Made by a program: the position numbers and the translations under genes. From NCBI GenBank assembly GCA_036927565.1, contig JAYESD010000007.1, forward strand, positions 5,043,644 through 5,107,643: a DNA stretch of 64,000 bases, written 5' to 3'. Positions 11,349 through 23,300 of the stretch are shown here, piece after piece. Positions within the stretch are counted from its first letter, which is position 1. Each line of letters starts with the position of its first letter. The stretch is from Tuctoria greenei. Lineage: Eukaryota > Streptophyta > Magnoliopsida > Poales > Poaceae. The notes beneath the pieces are model-generated. The model saw nothing but the letters and a program-made list of their open reading frames with translations. It was not told the DNA's origin and searched no databases.

Positions 11349-12295
11349 ATGGAGTTGGGTCTCCGCGAGAGTCGTTTGAAGACCGACGGTGACCTGAAGA
11401 AGGTCCGTACCCTCATGGGATGGTCCTCAGACTTCTTCAACCGCATGGTCCGCGCAGGGAGAGAGCTCCCGTTTGAGAAGGAGCATGCCGGTGAAATGGT
11501 GTACTTTTCTTCGTACGCTATGGTGGGGTTGATCCCACCTTTTTCCTCCTTTTTCTTGATGCTGCTAGACTTTTATGGTCTGTAGCTATACCACCTTGGC
11601 CCTCACTCCATTCTCCTTGTGTCTATCTTTGTCCACTTCTGTGAGATGTGGGTGGGTATCCCCCCCTGCATTGAACTCTTCCGGACCTTCTTCACCGTTC
11701 ATACGACTGGCAGGAGCAATGAGTACCTTGGCTTCTACTATTTCGTGAAGCGCAAGAAGTGCCCATTCAAGTACCTCCGGTGGTTTCCCTCTGGGAAGTG
11801 GGATGACTAGAAGAAGGACTGGATAGTCATCCGGGTGGAGGAGCACGAGAGGCTGGAGCTGCCCGAAGGCCTCCCCAACATTGACACGATGATCTGGAGT
11901 GAAGCTCCGGTGTTGGCGGACGCCTTCAACCTTGTCCTGACCAGGATCCGCCAGTGCGTGGAGGGAGGATTAACTCCTCAGGCGGTGTTTTGTAACTTCC
12001 TGGTCAACAGGTGGGCACCATTGAAGAGGAGAGAAAAACTCGCTTGGGCCCTCAACAGCGTGATGGACGACGACCGGGTCGAGACTGGGCTGAAGGCCAA
12101 CATAGTGGGGACAACCTTGGAGTTTCATCTCAAGAAGTTCCAGCACGGCATCGACGTCGAGGGTGACGACTTGACTCTGCCATCAGCTTTTCTTCCTCTG
12201 AACGTGGAAGTTGAGTTCAGTAGGGAGCTCCGGCGGAAGATGCCCGTGTTTGACGACCTTGGTGTCGTCGAGAGAAGATCAACCACCAGGGTGGC
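11349..12295 (+). pseudogene. Antisense gene of element 2, 5' part (PF04195-like)
   Basis: Starts ATGGAGTTGGG and codes the PF04195-like domain: DFYGL, YHLGPHSILLVSIFVHFCE, MWVGIPPCIELFRTFF and GFYYFVKRKKCPFKY. Then follow a conserved region WSEAPVL...LTRIRQCVEGGLTPQ and a charged segment. In-frame TAG codons lie at 11583 (private) and 11808 (shared with element 1). Element 1 inserted at 12296, inside codons of this gene, so the remainder continues at 25283. The gene is antisense to gag-pol and lies about 535 bp inside the 3' LTR. Confidence 0.88.
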
Positions 12296-13161
12296 TGTCA
12301 GTACCCTAGAAACCGTACACCCCTTGAGGTTATAAAGATCTCAAAGGAAAATCATCTACTTGGTTTGAAGACCCTCGAAGGCCCACATGTCAGACATAAC
12401 CGGACCCGCTTCTCCAACATGGTTAATCCCTGGGTCGCCACGTGTACTACCAAACCGGAGCTACCGCCCACAAGGGGGAAGCTCCGGGCCATGTACCGAA
12501 ATGGCACCTCCGGACTTAGCCCCAGACCGAGAGAAGCTCCGGGCCTGACACGTGTCGGGTAGCCCTGGAGCTACCTGTTTCCACAGTATGCTCCGGAGCT
12601 GCCACGTGTCCAACCGTCGGATCTTCAGCCTCTAACCTCTGGAAGACCCCACAACGGCTCCGGATCTTCAAAGGGGAATCAAGGACTTCAAGACCCGATT
12701 AAGTGTCATTAATACCATATTAATGACACTTAAACGGACGATCTTAACACCAATAACGGTGCTGTCAAAGCCCGTTACAGGGTCATTAAGAGCAATTAAA
12801 TGTGTTAAGTAAGTGTCAATACTAGTAACCGTCGGGGCCACATGTCGGGTCAGGCTAACTTGTAACGGCCTGCCCTTGTACTATAAAAGGACAGGCCGAC
12901 GACACGTCCAAAGGGAGAGACACACGCTAGAGACAGACACACACGTCATTGACGCTGAACACAAGCTCAAATAGCTAATACAACACCATCACACCCGTGG
13001 AGTAGGGTATTACGCTCAGGCGGCCCGAACCACGTAAACTCTTGTGTCTCCTGTGTCAATTCCTACTCACCTTCTTCAATCTCCGCGCGCCCATACCGAA
13101 CATCAAACTCCCCTATCACTTTAGCAGTGTAGGAAGATCTGCCGGTCCCAAACCTCCGACA
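12296..13161 (+). repeat. 5' LTR of element 1
   Basis: 866 bp, starts TGTCAGTACC (partner starts TGTCGG) and ends CCTCCGACA. The TATA box ctataaaagg is at 12881-12890, inside an inverted repeat spanning 12867-12897. A perfect 14-bp-stem palindrome lies at 12701-12731. Confidence 0.96.
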
Positions 13162-13163
13162 GT

Positions 13164-13181
13164 TGGCGCGCCAGGTAGGGG
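13164..13181 (+). other. Primer-binding site of element 1
   Basis: TGGCGCGCCAGGTAGGGG begins 2 nt after the 5' LTR. It is identical in element 2. The cognate tRNA was not assigned. Confidence 0.82.
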
Positions 13182-13198
13182 CGCCTGAGATTTCGAGA

Positions 13199-14691
13199 AT
13201 GGTGAACTCAGCTGCTGGATCATCCAACGGTCAACCTGCTGTTCAGGCTGTTGGAGGCAATCCCTCCAATAGGCAGCCACCAGCAGGAGCCTCAGCACCA
13301 GTAGGAGTCACACTCCCACCACCACCATCTCCTCTAGCAAATCGTGCTGGGCAACGTGATGGTGCGCCGGCGTCAATTACTGCGTCGGCAAATCATGACA
13401 ACCCGGAACACGCGCTCCATGCAGCGCGTGCTCTTCTCCAACGCCCACCACCTCCGGATGCATCCCGGGATGCACTGGAGCAGTGGAGGGCCGATGTGGA
13501 GCATTTGGTTGCAGCAGCAGCTGAACGCCTCAGCAACCAGGGTCCTCCTCCTTCAGGAAGAGCCCCGTCACAGCGGCGGACTTTGTGTGGAAGACTTGGT
13601 CCGCACGTCTCCAATAACAGGAGACGTGCTGCATCACAACAAGTGACGTCATTGCCCTCCGGGCACGACATATTCACACGGTATCCAGGCTTTTGACTCA
13701 TGACCTCCGGGCGGAACTTGATCGCCGATACCGCCAGCAGGATGGCCAAGTCCATATTGAGCGTGCCCATGAAAGACGGGAAGCTCAGGACCTTTCTACT
13801 CCTGAAGGAGTAGGAGGAGGCTGTTCAGCCTTGGCCATGCACCTGCGCATGGTTAGATGGCCACAGAAGTTTCGACCTCACCTGCCGGAAAAATTCGACG
13901 GGACTGTCAATCCTGCCGAATTTCTTCAGATATACTCCACTGCAATCTTGGCAGCTGGAGGAAACGAGGTCGTGATGGCCAATTACTTTCCAGTGGCCTT
14001 AACTGGGACTGCGAGGTCTTGGTTTATGAGCCTTCCACCCAACTCTATCAACAGTTGGGAGGAGCTGTGCCATCAGTTCACTGCCAACTTCGGGAGTTCA
14101 TACGCCCGACCAGGCACTAAACTAGACCTTTTTGCGGTCGTGCAAAAAGGGGGAGAATCCTTGCGGTCATTCATCCAGAGGTTCTCTCAGGTATGAAACA
14201 CTATCCCTTCTATCTCTAGCGCCTCTGTCATTGTGGCATTCAGACAGGGTGTACAGGACAAGAAGATGTTGGAGAAACTGGCGATCAAGGAGATCACCAG
14301 TGTCACGGAACTCTTCAGTTTGGCCGACAAATGTGCCAGACGTGCGGAGGGCCGTGAGATGCACTCCAAACCAACCTCGGAGGATCACAAGAAATCCTCC
14401 AAAGAAGAAGCCGCTACCTCCGGGGGTGGCAAGAAGAAAAAGAAGACCAACGGCAAGAAGAAGCCGTCGGCCGGCACATCCAACGTTGCAGCTGCTGCAG
14501 CTCCAGGTGGCCGGGGGCCACGCCCCGAGAAGCGACCTCGACCATCTTCTGAAGATGGTGGCAAACCCAAAGTGTGGTGTCCCATTCACAAAACGGGCAG
14601 CCACAGTTTGGAAGACTGCCGGGAGGTCCAAAACCTTATCGAGCGCTACAACAAGCGCCGGGAAGCAAAAAGTCGACGAAGCTCCGGCTGA
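13199..14691 (+). pseudogene. gag: gag polyprotein of element 1 (broken)
   Basis: ATG at 13199 begins MVNSAAGSSNGQ. The proline-rich N-terminus contains DALEQWRADVEHLVAAAAE. A 1-nt deletion near 13660 (relative to element 2) shifts frame, and the capsid-like region resumes in a second frame from 13693 (LPEKFDGTVNPAEFLQIY, YFPVALTGTARSWFMSL). TGA at 14194 replaces an arginine codon. The same frame then runs to the zinc knuckle-like CPIHKTGSHSLEDC near 14580. A ~29-nt deletion at about 14663, between short GGGAAG repeats, throws protease out of frame. Confidence 0.92.
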
Positions 14692-15586
14692 AGAGGAGTT
14701 GTGGTTTCAGGATCCCAAAAAGGTCCTGAAGGCCGTCTACACCTCCGTCGACGATGATTCTGACGTCTCTGACAACGAGCGTCGGAAGACCATGAACACC
14801 ATTTTTGGTGGATCATGGGATATCACCTCCCGTCGCGTCATCAAGACTTTGCGTCGGGATATGGCCGCTGTAGCTCCTACAGTCAGGCCGGAACCCCATC
14901 GAAAGTGGATGTACACAGCCATCACTTTTGATGCTTCGGATTGTCCCCGGAGCATGGTTGGAGCAGGTCAGTTACCCTTGATGGTATCTCCTACCATCAA
15001 CAATATCCAGCTCCACCATGTCATGGTAGATGGAGGTTCGGGGCTAAACTTCATTAGCTTCGAAGCTTTCACTAAGCTCCAGCTCCGACCTTCGGATCTC
15101 CACCCCTCTCGACCTTTCTCTGGAGTAGGTCCGGAGGCCATCACCCCACTCGGAGCTATTACTCTCCCTGTTACCTTCGGGACACGGGAGAAGTACCGCA
15201 TCGAGAAGTTGGTCTTCGACGTCGCGCAGATCAACTTACCCTTCAATGCCATCTTGGGTAGACCTGCCCTGTACAAATTCATGGCGGCTGCTCATTATGG
15301 CTATCTGGTGTTGAAGATGCCAACGCCAGTAGGCGTTCTCCGGATCCGCGGAGATCGCACTGCCGGAGTAACTGCACTTGAAGAACTCCATGCGCTCACC
15401 ACGGCGCAATTGGAGGACTCCAGGCAGGAGCAAGCTCCAAAACCCCCGAGCATTCGTCAACGAGGCTCGACTTCTGCACCTCGTGTGCAACCAAGCGGCG
15501 ATACCGACATTCCCGTCAAAGTCGTCCAAATTGGTTCCGATGCCGCTCAGACCACCCGTATATCAGGAGGATTAAACGACAAATAG
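14665..15586 (+). pseudogene. Protease region of element 1
   Basis: An acidic linker (VDEAPAEEELWFQDPKKVL) is followed by the retropepsin-like domain with catalytic VDGGSGLNFIS (Asp codon 15029-15031) and INLPFNAILGRPALYKF. The frame ends GGLNDK-TAG at 15584-15586. The sequence just after it, ELTLITFLRANVDVFAW, is still in frame with RT, so the stop lies inside what should be one polyprotein. Confidence 0.92.
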
Positions 15587-17068
15587 GAACTCACACTCAT
15601 CACTTTCCTTCGGGCTAACGTCGATGTGTTTGCTTGGCAACCGTCACAAATGCCTGGGATCCCCAGGGAAGTGATTGAGCACAATCTGAAGATCTACCCC
15701 GATGCTCGACCTGTGCATCAGAAGACTTGGAAACAATCCGTAGAGCAACAGAACTTCATCCGACAAGAAGTGAAGAAGTTACTTGAAGCCGGATTCATCC
15801 GAGAAGTCTTCCATCCAAAATGGCTGGCAAACCCAGTCGTTGTGCCCAAGGCCGGCGGGAAGCTTCGGATGCGTATCGACTACACCACACTAAATAAGGC
15901 ATGTCCAAAAGATCCACTCCCACTACCTAGAATAGATCAGATAGTGGATTCCACCTCCGGGTGTGAATTACTGTGTTTCCTAGATGCATATTCCGGATAT
16001 CATCAAATCAGGATGTCTAGGGAAGATGAAGAGCATACTTCATTCATCACAGTAGATGGATTGTATTGTTACACAGCCATGCCCTTTGGTCTCAAGAATG
16101 CAGCTTCAACTTTTGTACGAGCTATGTACAAAACTTTTGAAGAACTTATTAGAGACATAGTGGAAGTGTACGTCGATGACATCGTGGTCAAGGTCAGGAA
16201 CAAGGAGACACTCCTTGACACCTTGCAGGCTGTCTTCGACAAGCTGCGAGCCACCCGCACAAAGCTAAACCTAGACAAGTGTGTCTTCGGGGTTAGCTCC
16301 GGAAAACTTCTTGGTTTCCTGGTAAGTCACCGGGGCATAGAAGCTAATCCAGCGAAGATTAAGGCCATTGAAGACATGCGACCACCCACCCGCATCAAGG
16401 ACGTCCAAAAATTAACTGGATGTCTAGCAGCCCTCAGCCAGTTCATCTCAAGACTAGCAGAACGGGCACTCCCCTTCTTCAAGTTATTGAGGAAGTCCGG
16501 ACCATTCCAATGGTCCGAAGAAGCAGAAAAGGCATTCCATGAGCTGAAACAGTTCCTCACCACCCTACCAATTCTGGTAGCTCCGAACCCTAGTGAGCCT
16601 TTGTTGCTTTATATCTCAGCTACTGACGAAGTCGTCAGTATGGTTCTGGTTGCGGAGAGACCAGAACTACCCCACACTCAGGAATCCAGGTCCCTTCGGG
16701 AGGGTCCGGAGGTTCCTGAAAGCGAGTCTGGGTCCCAGCTCCCAGACCCAAATCCACAAGAAGTCGCTTCAGGAGACCTAGACCCCTCCGGAAGGGTCCA
16801 GGTCATTTCTGAAGAAGCTCCGGGTTCCTCCAGCCAGAACCCGGAGGTCCCTGAAGAAAATCTGGACTCCTCCGAGAGGATCCAGGTCAGTGAAGAGGAA
16901 GCTCCGGACCCCTCCGGGAGGGTCCGGACCATTCAGCGCCCAATGTACTTCATTAGTGAAGTACTACATGATGCCAAGACTCGATACCTAGAGGTGCATA
17001 AGCTGCTCTATGCAGTTCTTATTGCCTCCAGGAAGCTTCGCCATTACTTCCAAGCTCACAAAGTCTAA
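15587..17068 (+). pseudogene. pol: Reverse transcriptase and gypsy RNase H of element 1
   Basis: RT signatures in order are KLRMRIDYTTLNKACPKDPL, ELLCFLDAYSGYHQIRMS, TAMPFGLKNAASTF and the catalytic YVDD (16169-16180). Connection motifs LVSHRGIEANPAKIKAI and LTGCLAALSQFISRLAERAL follow. The RNase H region starts PLLLYISATDEVVSMVLVAE, is interrupted by an acidic Pro/Ser-rich insert (about 16675-16935) and resumes QRPMYFISEVLHDAKTRYLE. The frame stops at TAA 17066-17068, where element 2 has a serine codon. From 15626 to 17065 the frame is open (480 codons). Confidence 0.94.
16675..16935 (+). repeat. Low-complexity acidic Pro/Ser insert within the RNase H domain
   Basis: About 85 codons with degenerate repeats (GRVQVISEEAPGSSSQNPEV, then SERIQVSEEEAPDPSGRVRT) sit between the RNase H half ending LVAERPELP and the half starting IQRPMYFISEV. 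The DNA shows repeating gaagctccgg...cctcc units. Element 2 has the equivalent insert (about 31230-31500) with its own variation. Confidence 0.8.
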
Positions 17069-17896
17069 GTGGTGACCTCTTACCCACTTCGAGCAATTTT
17101 GCATAATCCCAATTCAACTGGGAATATTGCAAAGTGGGCTGCAGAGTTTGCTGAATTTGATCTTGAATTTATTTCAAGGCAAGCAGTCAAGAGTCAAGCG
17201 TTGGTAGATTTTGTGGCAGAATGGACTCCTTCTCCATCAAACCCTAGGGGCCCCAGTGAGCAGAAGACGGAGCATCAAGCTCCAACCTTCACCAAGCCTC
17301 ACTGGACTCTCTACTTCGACGGCTCCATGCAAAAGCAGGGGGCCGGAGCTGGAATCCTTCTCCTTGCACCGACTGGGGAGAAGGTGAAATACATGGTACA
17401 CCTTGACTTCAAGGCAACCAACAACATGGCAGAGTATGAAGCACTCATCTACGGACTAAAGGTGGCATTGTCATATGGTGTCAAGCAATTGCTGGTCAAG
17501 GGAGATTCATAGCTCATCATTAAGCAGGTGAAGGGTGAATGCTCCTGCAATAATCTCCAGCTAGATGCTTACCTCCTTGAATTCCAGAGGCTTCAGAAGG
17601 ACTTTGAAGTCCTAGATCTCCACCATGTTCAGCGTGCCCACAACGCTGAAGCCGACGAACTCTCGACGAAAGCGTCAACTGGAGCTCCGGCTCCTGACGG
17701 AACTTTTGTCCGGAGATTGTTGAAACCCACAGCTCAGCGAACCGAACTGAGCGAAGGGGGCGAGATCAGCATCCCGAAGCCGACGGTCCCGATGGCCTTG
17801 TTACCATGGCAGCCATCAAGGGTCGTAGGTGCTGCCGGAAGCTCCGAGCAACCCAGCACGCAAGACTCAAATGCTCAAGTTAGTTCCGATGCATAG
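17069..17896 (+). pseudogene. Archaeal-type RNase H of element 1
   Basis: A linker (IAKWAAEFAEFDLEFISRQ, then LVDFVAEWTPSP) leads to the second RNase H: LYFDGSMQKQGAGAGI (first acidic residue Asp), NNMAEYEALIYGLKVAL (Glu) and LLVKGDS (Asp), then HHVQRAHNAEADELSTKA. TAG at 17510-17512 replaces a glutamine codon and TAG at 17894-17896 replaces a tryptophan codon present in element 2. Tat-group elements are known for this extra RNase H. Confidence 0.9.
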
Positions 17897-19129
17897 ATCT
17901 CGGAGATCCGGAACTACTTGAAAGACAACATCCTTCCTGATGATGATGTATCCGCTGACCAGGTAGTCAGATTGGCTAAAAAATACACGTTGGTAGAAGG
18001 GGATCTCTACCGGCGCGGTGCCAACGGCATCCTAATGCGGTGCATCACAAGGGAAGAAGGCTGCGAACTACTCGCAGAAATCCATGGAGGCGAGTGTGGG
18101 AACCATGCGTCTTCCCGCACGCTGGTCGGTAAAGCCTTTCGGCATGGCTTCTACTGGCCTACAACACTCCAGGATGCAATTGAGCTGGTGAAAAAATACA
18201 AAGCATGTCAATTTCATGCAAAGCAAATTCACACTCCGACTCAGCCCTTACAAATGATACCTCCTACATGGCCTTTCGCTGTGTGGGGGATGGACATCTT
18301 GGGACCTTTCCCAAGAGCCGTCGGAGGTTACAAGTTCCTGTACGTCGCCATTGACAAGTTCACCAAGTGGCCGGAAGCAACTCCAGTTGTGACAATCAAC
18401 AAGCAATCTGCTATCAACTTTCTGCAGTCCATTGTATGCAGATTTGGAGTCCCAAACAAAATCATCACTGATAATGGGACCCAATTCACAAGCTCCACAT
18501 TCCAAGGATATGGCGAAGACCTTGGCATACAAGTTTGCTACGCCTCCGTAGCTCATCCAGCCAGCAACGGCCAAGCCGAGAGAGCAAATGCTGAAATCCT
18601 TAAAGGACTTAAAACGCGCACTGATGAGCGCTTGAAAAAACATGGAGCCAACTGGATTGAAGAGCTTCCGCCCACTCTATGGGCCAACAGGACATCTCCA
18701 AACCGATCAACCGGAGAGACACCCTTCTTTCTGGTGTACGGAGCTGAAGTAATCCTTCCTCCGGAAATCACCTTGGGTTCACTCCGAGTCCAGACCTTCG
18801 ACGAAGCCGCGCAGGACCAGCTCCGGCTTGAAGACCTAGACCTCCTTGAGGGGGGAATGTGCCAAGCAGCTGTTCGGAATGCCCGATATCGTCAAGCCCT
18901 ACGGTGTTATCACCAGCGGCATGTACACAACCGACAGCTCGAGGAAGGCGATCTGGTGCTACGGAGAATACAATCCAGAGAAGGGTTAAAAAAACTCTCT
19001 CCCGGCTGGGAGGGGCCCTTCCGAGTGATTAAAGTATCCCGTCCCAGAAGCGTTTGCTTGGCTACCGAGGATGGGACACCTCTCCCAAATCCTTGGAACA
19101 TCGAGCACCTCCGTAAGTTCTACACTTAA
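17897..19129 (+). pseudogene. Integrase of element 1
   Basis: An open frame from 17918 to 19129 covers the integrase. The zinc-binding domain runs EIHGGECGNHASSRTL ... KKYKACQFHA; the first cysteine of the pair is replaced by tyrosine (element 2 keeps KKCEACQ). The DDE core is MDILGPFPRAVGG, KIITDNGTQFTSS and NGQAERANAEILKGL. The C-terminal domain ends NPWNIEHLRKFYT and a TAA. Apart from the zinc residue, the domain looks intact. Confidence 0.93.
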
Positions 19130-19861
19130 TACCACGGAGGTGAGTGTTGAGTAACTTGAGATGTATGTTATAGAGTCATTGTACAAAGTCGGGTAGTTCC
19201 TCCGGGAGAGTAGCCGAACCTTTCCCGAAAGGTCCGCAAAGTTCATGCAACACTTGTCACAGTTCCCGGACTAAAAGTGTGGCTAACTACCCTGGGTCAA
19301 ACGAGAAATGAAACACGCTTAGCCTGGTTCCGTACCCTAAGAGTGTACTTGTTTCCCCTGTACCCCGGACCTATAATGAAAGACATCTTCATGTGAAATA
19401 GACTCCACGTGCATTTATTTTGTACAGGCTCAATATTTTTATTTTTCTCTTTCTTGTCTATAACAAAGACGTGCAATTCTTAAGAAATTTTAGTTCGACC
19501 GGTTTATATACGATTCGAGTTGTATTGTCAATTCTTTTGGATTCAAATATTGTTCATGACCAACTCGCCTGAAAGCCGCCAAGACAGTCTAGGGTTGGAG
19601 TGTGCTATCGACTTAGCCTGGTCAAGCACCCTAAGTACGCCACTCTACCTACACCCCGGCAGGCCGAAGTAAGGCGGGTCCATGGACAGTTGGATCTAGA
19701 AGAAAAGACAGCACATTCGGTGGTATTTAAAATCATGTTAAACTTAAAGTCTTCTTAAGAATCGTAAGCCGCGACGAAATTATAGACAAGAAACAAATTT
19801 TACTATTTTTCTTGGCTTAAGTGTGCAGGAAAAATAAAATCTACGTTGATGGAGAAAAGCC

Positions 19862-20105
19862 GGAGCTAACTAAGCTCCAACTCCCCTAAGGGGGCCAACC
19901 GTCGACGCTGAATAAAAGATGGTGAGAAGACCCTGTAAATGGAGTCTGCTGCCAACCAACTGAGTGTTGGCAAAGGACACTGCCAGAGCTACTAAGCTCC
20001 GACACCCCGGAGGAATAACTATCGATGCTCTACGCGTTGATAGAGACTATTGCCGGTGCTACTAAGCTCCAGCGATAGAAAATGTCGGAGCTTCTAAGCT
20101 CCGAC
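19862..20105. repeat. Hairpin array between pol and antisense gene, element 1
   Basis: Four inverted repeats lie at 19862-19878, 19986-19998, about 20055-20070 and 20084-20105. The last is perfect: GTCGGAGCT, loop tcta, AGCTCCGAC. They lie in the noncoding spacer 19130-20337 between the 3' ends of the convergent sense and antisense genes. Element 2 has five at matching positions. The spacer has no other recognisable feature. Confidence 0.75.
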
Positions 20106-20337
20106 AACCTCAGGGGGCCTTCACTATCGAAGACTTCGAACCTAAATTCTACAAGTTCGGAGCGAAAGAGTCTTCAACAAAACGCAATATTCTCTTGGTA
20201 CATGTTCACAATCAAATTGTGTACATATACCAGGGGGCCAGGTGAAGATAAAAGTGTTGAAGACAAAAAGTGAAATTCACAAAAAGTTGGGGATTTCATT
20301 TATCTGGAGACAAGGGATTACATCTGGAGACAAGGGA

Positions 20338-23300
20338 TTACAAAATTGAGGAAGAAGAAGAGAAAATACAAGTGAGAACTATAGAGATGGTCCTAGACCC
20401 TATGAAAAATTGGGCGACCTTCTGGGCAACCTCCGATACGCTGGCTCGGGTAGCTTCGCCTTCTCCTTCGATGGGGCCTTCAAGCACCGGGTCCAGAGGA
20501 AATTGGGAGTTCCGGCTGGTGTAGCACTTCAACACATACTCTGCGACGTTCTTCGCCAGGGATTTCTCCTCAACCTCCAGTTGGTCCGCGATGACATCAC
20601 CCACCTTGGAGAGCTTGCTACCTGCTGCGCTCAACGCCTGCAGCGCTAGGTCCGGCTCCGGCTCCGGATCATCCGGGCGCACGGGGCTGAAACCCATCGG
20701 CGTCAGTGCATCATTGGCCTTGCTCAAGAACTCCCAAATCTGTAGGGAGTCCTCAACCCTCAAGCCCTTCATCTCTTCCAGGGATCTTCTGGCCGCCACC
20801 AGTTCAGAATTCTCGCGGGCAAGGCGCTCAACTTCTTTGGCGTTTTGCTGAATCTTTTCAGCAACCCGCCTTTCGAGTTTTCCGAGCTCCTCCTCCCGGA
20901 GGTGGATCTTGTTCCGGCGGTCAACCAGGTCCTTCTCTCTACCCCTCACTTTCTTCTCCCTGGCAGTAAGGGCACACTCTTGTTCGTAGAGTTCCTGCCC
21001 TCGCACCCAGGTCTTCTCCTCTTCCTCTTGGCAGCGCTCTTCCAATTTCTTGGCGCGCTCCTCGAGACCCTTGTCAGCCAGAGCCACCTTCTCGGTGAGC
21101 TCCTCCTCCCTCCTCAGGACGTCATCCCGTAGCTCTAGGAGTTTCTGCTCTTCATCCTTGAGCCGTTTCTCCCTCTCTTCAAGTGCCTCTCGGCGCTTGA
21201 TGAGTGCAGTGTTAATGGCCTCAAGCTGTTCGTGGCGTGCATCTGCCGCATTATTGGCAGCTTTGGCCTGATCGTAGATCTCCCGGGATTGAGCATCAAG
21301 GGCACGAGTCATACTCTCCCTGTCATCCAGTAACTTGCCCCAGTACTCCAGGCAGATCTTTTCCCGCTTAATCCATTCCTTGTCATCCGCTAGCCTCGAC
21401 TACGCCAGCTTTGTCTCGAAGTAGAGCCGATTACGCCACCGCCTAAGGGTTTGGCGCTCCTCTTCAAGAGCCTTGCTGTCATGGAAGAAGGCCAGTTGGA
21501 CTTGACGCAGAGTGGAACATGCGTTGTCAATGGACAGCGACAACGGGATGGGTTCCGGGCCTGCTGGGGTCTCCTCCGCTGGTTCCAGCGGGTCTTCAAA
21601 TACAAAAATTGGGTCCCACTCTACAAGAGTGGTCCCCTGGGTCTCCATGGCACTAGGGCCGTCCTCCGGGATGGCCTCAGTCGCCATCGAGGAAGGCCCC
21701 GCCGCCAAATCTTCGTTCACCCCCTGAGGCTGGGGGCCAGCGACTTCGCTGGGGCACTCCGACTCGGCCGCAGGTACCTCCGACGTCGTCGCTTCCGGAG
21801 CAGGAGCCGCTACTGGCTCCGGTCTGGGAACCTCTTCCGATGAGGGCTCAAGCTCCGTCACCTCTTCAACAACCGGCTCAGGAGCCGGAAGATCTTCAAC
21901 ATCGACCGGCCCTGTGGCCGGAGCTCCAACAATGACCGGCTCAGCGGCCGGTGCTTCGGAGGTAGCCGGCCCAACTGCCGAAACTACCTCAGTTTCCGGC
22001 GCGCACACCGGAGCTTCAATCACCTCCGGCTCAACCGCCGGGGCTTCAACAATTTCCGGCTCAGAGGCCAGGATTACTGCATCCTCCGGCTCAACAGCCG
22101 GAGCTTCCATCATCGCAGCACCAGAACCCGGGGCTTCAACCTCCGGGACATGTGCCGCTGGCGCATCTTCACTCCCGTGGTCCGGCGCTACCACGGGAAC
22201 TTCTGGGGATGAGTCGAGGTCCATGACCACGACAGCCGACGCCGGAGCCGTCGCAGCTTCAGCCACCACTTGGGGCGGCACCGAGACAGGAGCAGAAGCT
22301 CCCACTCTCATGGCTTCAGCCACTGTGGCCGAGGGTGGAGCCTCACTCCCCTTCTTGGGGACGCTGCAGATGATGAACAAGAAAATTAAAAAATAGTTGC
22401 TACAATAAAAACAACTATCCAAGGTAGAAATCAAAAATTACCTTGGGAGGCTTCCGCACCAGCTTGCGTGGAACCTTTTTCCCAGGCGTTCTGGGCTAGC
22501 CATAGCCGGCGCAGAAGCTCCGGAAGGCCCCCCGAAACTCATCGCGGCCACGGGTGTTTCCCGGGTCGAGGCTCCCCTCGATCTGGAAGAACCCTCGGAC
22601 CTGGAGGCCTCCACCGGCCCAGGAGCTAGAGTTGCACGCCCGGAGCTAACACCCCGGGAGGACCCTACTGCGGGGACAGTCACGCTCTGAGAGGACCCCA
22701 CCGCGGGAACAGTCGCGTTCCGGGATGACCCCACTACGGGAACAGTCGCCGCAGCTGTAGAGGACCTTCCCCTCCAGGGAGAAGGAGCCGACGCAGAAGT
22801 AGCGAGCCCGATGGACCTTCCATCGGTGTACTGCAACTTCCTCTTCCGGCTCACTGGTTCATCCGCCAGCTCCTTGCCCTTGCCGACGACTTCTCCCCTA
22901 GGCTTAGGAACAGAGCCGGAGCCATCCTTGGGTACTCCGAGGATCGCTACCCCGGAGGTTGGTCTTCTCTCGACGACACCAAGGTCGTCAAGCATGGGCA
23001 TCTTCCGCCGGAGCTCCCTGCTGAACTCCACTTCTACGTTCAGAGGAAGAAAAGCAGACAGCGGAGTCAAGTCGTCGCCGTCGACGTCGATGTCGTGCTG
23101 GAACTTCTTGAGGTGGAACTCCAAGGTTTTCCCCACCATGTTGGACTTCAAGCCGGTCTCAACCCGGTCGTCGTCCATCACGCTGTTGAGGGCCCAAGCG
23201 AGTTTCTCCCTCCTCTTCAGCGGCGTCCACCTGTTGACCAAGAAATTGCAAAATACCGCCTGAGGAGTCAATCCTCCCTCCACGCATTGGCGGATCCTGG

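Noticed and set aside
21451..22396. Plus-strand frames of 130 and 160 codons rich in Ser/Ala/Thr/Gly
   Set aside because: Complement of the repetitive Pro/Ala/Glu-rich antisense gene; composition follows from the repeats.
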